Origin: Scleroderma bovista
Lineage: Eukaryota > Basidiomycota > Agaricomycetes > Boletales > Sclerodermataceae
DNA: 64,000 nt
Assembly (NCBI GenBank): GCA_037178675.1
Contig: JAYMGJ010000144.1
Coordinates: 1-64,000 of the forward strand
Direction of reading: 5' to 3'
The notes beneath the pieces were generated by a model that saw only the letters and a program-made list of their open reading frames with translations, had not been told where the DNA came from and did not search any database. The translations under genes and the position numbers were made by a program. Shown here in pieces: positions 57,701 through 64,000 of this stretch. The stretch's first letter is position 1. Each line of letters begins with the position of its first letter.

Positions 57701-58501
57701 CCATGTTTCCTGAGATTTGTTTTCTCATAATAACTTAGCGAAGTGTGTCTCCAAAAGTGACTTGCACTCTGGAGGACACCGAGTTAAATTAACTTTGCCT
57801 GTCACCCAGTCTATATCGGGGTTATGCTTCTGAAGCCATGTGTGACCTAAGATCAGTGGTACCTTTCCAAGGCACATGACTGCACACCATAACTTTTCGG
57901 CATGTTTCCCAATACCAAGGGTTAACAATACATAGTGCGTGATATCGCCCTCTTGGTTCCTAGTGCCATCTACATTAAGCACAGGTATGGGCTTTAGCAG
58001 CTTAGATAACTTTAACCATCGTTCAAGAGCCCAGCTCTTATCGACAAAACAACCAGTAGCACCACTGTCTAACAGGGTGTCTACTTTAATAGAATTAATT
58101 GGTCCGCAGATGCAGACCAGTACTGTCACTTCACATTCCATTGTGAAGGATCTGCATAAGTCCATGAGAACTTCCAAGTTGCCAGCGGGACTTTCCAGTT
58201 CCTTAGATGCCAAAGACGGAGAAGAAACAATATTATTCAACCAGGAATTAAGCATGCTCAATTTTACTTCTGGCGCCGAGCCCTTTGCAGGGACCCCCTT
58301 AGAAGGTGCTATACAGTTGGAGTCACAGTCCATACTATCAACAGTCAAAACAGAGTAGTGAGAAGAAGAAACCGAGACAGGAGAAACTACAGAAGACACT
58401 TTTTTCTGGGCTTTCGTAATTTTCATATGTAGCAAAGATATGCGGTATTTAAATATATCCTGCACAGCAGGGGAAGTAGCGCAAGAGAGTCTATAGTCCA
58501 A
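54786..58501 (-). pseudogene. pol: Chromovirus pol: protease, R T, RNase H, integrase, chromodomain
   Basis: Order on minus: aspartic protease (DTLLDSGATGCFVDKSW, ~58090), RT (57691-56501; KKDGKKHMVQDY; VVYIDDLMIF with intact YIDD), RNase H (EIYTDHHNLTYFM; HVADLLSR), integrase (zinc motif HKGV...HCQKCQQSK; DVTMDF, VVSDHGSVF, HPQTNGQTE with D, D, E), a C-terminal domain (VGQQVWLS; KWIGPYEV) and a chromodomain (YEVDYIVASRI...YLVHWKGYEGHKRTWEP). One frame runs through from 58501 to ~55215, broken only by TGA at 57725-57727, 56501-56503, 56252-56254, 55625-55627 and 55595-55597. A frameshift near 55210 precedes the last domain. All catalytic motifs are preserved, so decay is mainly by point change. 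Confidence 0.9.
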
Positions 58502-58563
58502 AATACGTACAGCTGAGTCCAGAGAAGACTCAAGAGCGAGGATGCCCTATGTGTCCTCACTCT

Positions 58564-59570
58564 CTAATCTTTTAAATCCTGGAAATAAGCCCACATTTCT
58601 GCAAACATCATTCTGCATACTGCATTTAGCCGGTCATCGTCCGGCTGGGCTTGCATTGCCCGGGCGTGTTGCTGTTGTTGCCAACGGTGAGGCTGACGGG
58701 GCTTTGTGCACTCACGTGCGATGTGGCCAAAGAGTTGGCAATTGTAGCATTGGGGCCCTTTACCCCTCTGCTGGTTAGTCTCCGCAGCACCAATATCCAT
58801 TGGGGCACCACTCCCAGGTGCAGCTGAAGACTGATAATTTTGGCCCTGGTAGTAATGGGCCGACCCCTGCGGATTGCATGTTGATAATGAAGAGCTCCTG
58901 TGCTCTTCCCATTTCTCGGGCCGATGCTGCTAAGTGGGCATACGTAGTGCAGTCCATATTCTGGATGTATACCTGTTCCAGAATTTGATGCTGCAGTGCC
59001 CTCTCAAGCAAGTCCCAGGCGTACTGATCATTGCAGTCACCCTGGTTCTTGAGCACCTTGAACTGCGCCAAGAAGTCATCAATTCATTGCCTAGGGCCCT
59101 GCCAAAGGCGAAGAAGTTGGGCATGCGCCCACTCAGAATTTTTGCCAGGAAGGAAGAACCTTTTGACCTCATTGGCAAGTGCGTCCCAGGTGGGCCATGC
59201 AGGGGGATGGGGGTGCAGTGCCAGGGGCTACTGGTGGGGCATTTGCAAGGGCCTGAGCAGCTGCCATGCAGCTGTCAAGGCGAACCTGAGCCCACCGACC
59301 AGCCTTTGGGCCAGTGAGCTGAGAGAGGACTGCTGCTGTGACCTGGGCATCCATTGCATTCTCCATCGAAATCTGGATCCAGACCTTAATCTTGGACCAC
59401 CACTCGTGAAACTTCTGAGGGGAGCCATCGTAACTCCCAGGATCTGCGACCACCTTCTTGCGCAACAGCAGTGCAGGTTGAGGCTGTGCAGCCGTAAGGG
59501 CCGCAATATTGGCTTGGAGTGCAACTTGGCCTTGGATGAGCTGGGCAAGGAGGGCATTAAGGTCTGCCAT
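58564..59570 (-). pseudogene. gag: Chromovirus gag with CCHC knuckle
   Basis: It starts at the ATG near 59570 (MADLNALLAQLIQG). Capsid-like segments follow (DGSPQKFHEWWSKIKVWIQ; then after a frame change near 59175, NEVKRFFLPG; IDDFLAQFKVLKNQGD with TGA at 59084-59086). A second frame change near 58800 leads to a CCHC zinc knuckle, CYNCQLFGHIAREC, and a stop at 58564. The gag stop and the protease frame (58501) are close, as in elements with separate gag and pol frames. Confidence 0.8.
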
Positions 59571-59639
59571 GATGAACTAGTATGGGTGGAGGTGGGAATA
59601 GGGGGTAGGTCTTTTGAGAACCAGTCAGAGACGTGAGGA

Positions 59640-60205
59640 CTGGAACATGCAGCAGCAAGCGAGAGGGAGGTCTGGCAAGGGCAGAACAGGAAGGGAATGG
59701 TAGAGGCCAAGGAGGACTTTGACCTCAAAGTCGCTGACAAGGCGACTGTAGGCAGCAACAGTGCTGGTGAACTGGTACTCCTCTTTGATCACTGTCTCTC
59801 TTTCAAGGTTTGAGACAGGGCGGGAGTTGTGGATGATCGCCAAGCGCTCCTGTTGCACTTTGACGAGGTGATGGGGAAACTGGTACGGTATGGTGACTAA
59901 AGGTAAGGTGATGTAGGAGTAAGTTTTTACTATTGGGACTAGATCCCCACAGGTGTTCCCTTAAACTAAGCACAAGACTCTGTTCACCTGTCGCTCTTGC
60001 CGGGTCAGGGCAGTGGCACAGCTATGCAGAGAACAAGTGGCTAAGGGCTGCAGATCATAGGTCTACCTCTGCACAGACACAGGAGCTATGAGTAACTATA
60101 GCTCAATCGCCTTGAGGCTTCGAACCTCTCTTGAATGGGTGCCGCTCTTCAGACACCAGGCACGACCCTGGGCTGGTGTGCAGTACATAAAGAAATGGTG
60201 CTAAA
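59640..60205 (-). other. Chromovirus 5' leader, no gene
   Basis: Upstream of gag on minus. The part 60110-60205 matches 19160-19255, the leader next to a sister LTR. The copia element is inserted at 60206, so the rest of the leader and the 5' LTR are displaced to the right. Confidence 0.6.
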
Positions 60206-60511
60206 TGTTGAAATTCCTGGTCCCTACAGTACCATCTTTTCCTTATTCTTAGTACAGACATGCCAAGCATTCCTTACATAATCATGGTCATTCTTTATAG
60301 GATGTTTTCTTTCATTTCGTACCTCAGTCTCTGTTTGCACAGAAGTACTGAGGTAAGACTATCCTACACACTCTTTTACTATCATACTGACCCATGTAGT
60401 CTGTTCTGACTCTTGTCTAGGTTAGTTAAATATAGTCTCTGTTTGCACAGAAGTACTGAGTCTGTTCTGACTCTTGTCTAGTGTTGAGTTTTGCCAGTTC
60501 ACCTCACAAAA
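60206..60511 (+). mobile_element. 5' LTR of the Ty1/copia element
   Basis: It starts TGTTGAAATTCC and ends CCTCACA or CCTCACAAAA directly before the primer-binding site. About 306 bp. Two internal copies of TCTGTTTGCACAGAAGTACTGAG lie near 60330 and 60440. It is homologous to the solo LTR at 19926. Confidence 0.78.
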
Positions 60512-60523
60512 GGTTATGAGCCC
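60512..60523 (+). promoter_or_regulatory. Primer-binding site matching the initiator tRNA anticodon arm
   Basis: GGTTATGAGCCC is complementary to GGGCTCATAACC, the anticodon stem-loop of initiator tRNA-Met in fungi. Drosophila copia uses the same internal region, with a 5' half-tRNA as primer. I infer the same priming here. Confidence 0.7.
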
Positions 60524-60569
60524 CGAGCTCTTACAACACTAGACAACATAGTACTACAACTCCCACACA

Positions 60570-62318
60570 ATGTCTGCTCCCGGTACCTCAGCCTCCATGG
60601 CTGGAAAATCCTCGAAGTCTGCAACCACACTTTCTACAGTGTCGAACAAAGCCACATCTGGCTCGAGTCATTTATACGACATTCCCTCTCTTGACAACGA
60701 TGGGACAAATTTTCACATGTGGAAATTTCGTGTCCAAACGGTCCTAGGTGTCCAACACCTTTGGTCAGTCGTTAGCGGAGAAGATCCGAAACCAGACACA
60801 GCCACGCAGCCAGACAAATTTGAGGAATGGCTTGCAAAGGACAAAGAGGCTCACGCTGAAAAGATAACAAAGTGTTTGGGTGGCTGCTCCCTCAGATGAG
60901 GAGCATTCGACCCAGGGACTTCTGGAGGTCTGGCAAGGCTCCCAGGGACTAAGGAGACTAGGAAAACTAGAGAGTGGAAGGGTGGTTCAGTCACTCCAAG
61001 ACTGAGCTCAAAGATATACAGTGAAGAGAAGGATTTTTTTTTGCTTAGTAAGCTAAGTACAAGCCTACATAGCTAAGGTAAGAGTCCAGTATCAGTACTA
61101 CCAATCTACACCTAGAGACAGGACTGTCTCTACAATGCCCAACTAACGCTCACACTGAAGGACGAACCCCTCAGCGGAGTCCTTTATTCCTCAACATCTG
61201 CCGAAGTCTGGAAAAAGCTCAGTGAGCGATACAAAGGCCGCGGGAAACAATCTATTGCGTACCTTATAAGCGAACTTTTTCAGAGCACGCTCTCGGATGA
61301 CACTGCCATGGAATCCCAGTTGAATCTGATGCGGCAAAAGGCTAATGTCTTAAAAACCATTGGCCAGCCACTTGATGACTCACTCATAGCCATAGCTATG
61401 GTAATATCCCTCCTGACATCCTATTCGACCCTCTGCACCATTTTAATGGCCGCGGATGACAAACTCACGATGGACATGGTTATAAACCAAGTTCTCATTG
61501 AAGAGAGGTCACGGAAATCGCCTGGGCAGACGGCCCTTAGTGCGAAGGCGACGAGCCAAACGAAGGGCAAGGGAAAAGCCAAATCTGGTAAAAAGGGTCA
61601 GAAGAAGAAGGGCACCTGTACCTACTGCTCAAAGGATGGCCATACGGAAGATGTCTGCTATAAGAAAAAGTGCGACATAGCTATGAAGGACGGAACAGAC
61701 AAGTCAAAAGAAAAGCCTAAGGAGGAAAAGACTGAGTTAGCGGCTCATGTCGCACAGGTGGATGGAAACTCACCCCCGCCTCTCCGTCTGTTTGTTGCTC
61801 GAAACCAGACAGACAAGGCCACTGCTCGTGACTGGATCATAGATTCGGGCGCATCAGCCCACATGTCATGCCAGTGCAAGTGGTTCATGACATATCATTG
61901 GCTTGTACCACCCCAATCCGTCACTGTTGGAAATGGAATGTCTATCCCTGCGGTGGGTATAGGACGCATCCGCATCAACCTTAAATTGGATGGTGGGCAC
62001 ACAGAGACCACCATCATACGCAATGTCTACTACGTGCCCAATCTTGATGGGAATCTCCTTTCCATCTCATATTTAGCTGAATTCAATCTTGAAGTTATTT
62101 TCAGCCGCAACTCTTGTCAAATCCTAGACAGAAATCAAGTTGTGGGCAAAGGCTACAAACGGAACTCACTGTACTTGCTAGCTGCAATGCCTTCTCTCGA
62201 AGACCAAACAGCCTACATAGTTCATGGTCCTTCATCTTCCCTCAACCCTGAGCTCCCCCTTACAGCTCTCACATCTCGAAAGACATCGTTGGAAGCCAAC
62301 TTTGATGTCTGGCACTGA
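60570..62318 (+). pseudogene. gag: copia gag and protease
   Basis: ATG at 60570. The gag domain (FHMWKFRVQTVLGVQHLW; EEWLAKDKEAHA) is split by an insertion at 60857-61134; removing it with its 4-bp flank rejoins HA-QLTLTLKDEPLSG in frame. Then a Lys-rich region and a zinc knuckle CTYCSKDGHTEDVC (~61615-61660), and the aspartic protease (DWIIDSGASAHMSC, ~61830). The frame reaches the pre-integrase motif WH--LGHVN, where TGA TGA at 62316-62321 replaces the two Arg normally found in WHRRLGH. Confidence 0.88.
60857..61134 (+). mobile_element. 278-bp insertion in copia gag
   Basis: It runs TGAAAAGATAACA... to ...CTCTACA with ACGC (60853-60856) before and ATGC (61135-61138) after, a 4-bp target duplication with one likely C-to-T change. 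The TG...CA ends suggest a small solo LTR. It carries a T-run near 61030. Confidence 0.65.
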
Positions 62319-62321
62319 TGA

Positions 62322-63999
62322 CTTGGACATGTAAATGTTCAATCAATTTTGAAATTGCTAAAGAAAGGAATGGTCGATGGAATAGTCATCAGTGACTCAA
62401 AGGAACCGCATGAAGACCAGTGCATACCTTGTCTTGAAGGCAAACAGCATCGCGCTGTGATTCCCTCTGAATCCAATGTTGAAAGTCCAAGGGTACTACA
62501 CAGAACGTACTCGGACATCTGTGGACCCATGGAAACGACAGCACGAAAGGGCTACCATTATTTCGTTACCTTCATCAATGGCTACTCGCACCGTCTTGTC
62601 GTCAAGTTAATAAAGTTTAAAAACAAAGTGCCAAAACTTACCAAGGAGTACCTCAAGCGAGCGGAGGCAGAGACAGGCAAACACACGAATTATTTTTGCA
62701 GCGATGGAGGCGGAGAGTACAGATCCACAGCCCTACAAGACTATTTTAAATCAAAGGGAGTTCATCATGAAATGAAACACGTACACACCGCAGGAGAACA
62801 GAGTTTCTTAGTGGATGAACCACACTTTGGTCGAAATGGCTCGTGCAATGCTCAGCGACGCTGGATTGCCCAATGCGTACTGGGGGGACGCGATCCTCTA
62901 TGCTACGCATGTCCTAAATCGCATCCCTACCCACGCTATCACCATGAATCTAACGTTGCACGAAGCGTTCACTGGAAACAGGCCATCAGTCGCACACTTG
63001 AGAATTTTCAGGTGTAAAGCACACGTCCACATACCTGACGAAAAATGTCGCAAACTCGACACTAAGTCCATCGAATACACCTTCTTGGGCTTCATGGAAA
63101 GTCAGAAGGCCTATGTGTGCGTGCACCGTGCGAGTGGCCGCATTTTTGAGTCCAGGGACATTGTCTTCAATGAGGGGAGTGCCAATGCCCCCTCCTGCAT
63201 TAAGATCGACGATCAGTACCTAAACATTGAAGACACGAAACGGTCAGTGTCTGGAACAACTCCTGAAGCCATACAAACGAGCCCATACTCACCTGTTGGG
63301 GATGGGGAGACAGCCAGCGCCAACGAGGACTCGAATGGCAAATCTGTCGACAGGACACCTTCAGAAAGGGTCAGCAATATTGAAAATGTGTTGATACACG
63401 CACCCGTTCCATCCGATCCTGCTGGATTGTCTCCAGATGGCGTTTTGAGCCACCAAATCGCTAGAGTTGAAGTTCCTGTTGAACGGCAAGTCAGTAGGGG
63501 CCAACGACAAGGTAAATGTCTTGAATGTACCTCTGATGGACACTCAGGTCATCTGTTCGCTCCACCATCGCCATATCCGGTTCCTATCCCCGCTCCAGCA
63601 GTGAGAAGGTCTTCTCACACCCCGAAAGTGCCGATCCGTGACAATGATCAGCATTTCTTCATCAACGCCTATGACAGGACCACCCTAGAAGAGGAAATTC
63701 AACTTAGCGATGGTGGAATGGATGACTTACCATGTCGCATTGAGAGTGTTGACGACGGAGGAGAGACAGATGCATGTGCAGATATGGTGGACTGTGACAA
63801 GTCACACTGTGACATGCTCATGCAAAGTGCTTGCTGTGCTGCCACCACAACGCCTCTGGACAGCGAACCACTCACCTACAGCGATGCCATTGGTCATCCA
63901 GATGCCGATCTATGGCTGGACACCATGGGAGTCAAATTAAATGCATTTAAAGAGATCGGCCTGTACCAGGAAGTCAAAGCACCACCCGATCGCAAGATA
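62322..63999 (+). pseudogene. pol: copia integrase and start of pol, continuing past the window
   Basis: It follows in frame after the double TGA. Integrase: zinc motif end (CIPCLEGK), catalytic Asp in TYSDICGP and Asp in FCSDGGGEYRS. A one-base frameshift near 62780 lies in the motif with the Glu (TPQEN in the new frame, where the family has TPEQN), followed by TAG at ~62809. The frame is then open to the window end: MNHTLVEMARAML, AYWGDAILYATHVLNRIP, FLGFMESQKAYVCV, then a Ser/Pro/Asp-rich spacer and DAIGHPDADLWLDTM. RT should begin just outside. Confidence 0.85.
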
Positions 64000-64000
64000 A

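Noticed and set aside
55595..59086. TGA as a sense codon (recoding or selenocysteine)
   Set aside because: Other stops, frameshifts and deletions occur in the same elements, and the intact Harbinger genes end in normal stops without internal TGA; decay is simpler.

Overview
The window looks like nuclear DNA of a filamentous basidiomycete, most likely an Agaricomycete. The evidence is short GT-AG introns (44-60 nt), NACHT-WD40 NLR-type genes, a TET/JBP-like 2OG-Fe(II) oxygenase, a Helitron of the fungal type, a Tnp2 (CACTA) transposase, a PIF/Harbinger element, and Ty3/gypsy and Ty1/copia elements. I cannot name the species. Almost everything here is transposable-element or repeat DNA. I see no certain housekeeping gene, tRNA, rRNA or CRISPR array.

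Layout, left to right. 1-2725: three small genes of unknown function (two on minus, one broken on plus). 2823-9516: a decayed CACTA/Tnp2 transposase on minus, split by a long solo LTR (3372-6730) that itself carries another insertion (4285-5561). 9636-17170: a NACHT-WD40 NLR-like pseudogene on minus, cut by a near-intact PIF/Harbinger element (11300-14378) and by a 1.05-kb palindromic element (15926-16978). 17171-20290: repeats, a chromovirus LTR and a copia-type solo LTR. 20292-23980: a second, uncut NACHT-WD40 pseudogene. 24003-27659: an LTR with an adjacent zinc-cluster gene, then a second copy of the long LTR. 27956-31740: a decayed Helitron replicase. 31693-32758: a PHD-like finger gene. 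34640-36237: a TET/JBP-like gene with an intact catalytic core. 36364-38605: an ORF and a ~78-bp minisatellite split by a solo LTR. 38606-47455: a Ty3/gypsy element (2.3-kb LTR, PBS, gag, pol). 47456-52683: a 5'-truncated DDE transposase, a chromovirus fragment and several solo LTRs. 52684-64000: a four-level nest, with the long LTR holding a chromovirus, which holds a copia element, which holds a small insertion.

Relative timing can be read from the nesting and the decay. The older elements (chromovirus, copia, plus-strand gypsy, Tnp2, NLR, TET/JBP) carry many in-frame TGA codons where the family frame continues unbroken on both sides. Several sit where the family normally has arginine, which fits CGA to TGA change at CpG sites. 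The Harbinger element has 105-bp terminal repeats with one mismatch, a TAA target duplication and two clean three-exon genes, so it is young and possibly still mobile.

Genes that act together: the Harbinger DDE transposase and its Myb/SANT-like partner; the gag, protease, reverse transcriptase, RNase H and integrase domains of each retroelement. The NLR-like genes are the only host-type immune-like genes. The TET/JBP-like oxygenase belongs to a family known to be expanded in basidiomycetes in association with KDZ transposons, and it sits in a window with strong CpG decay.
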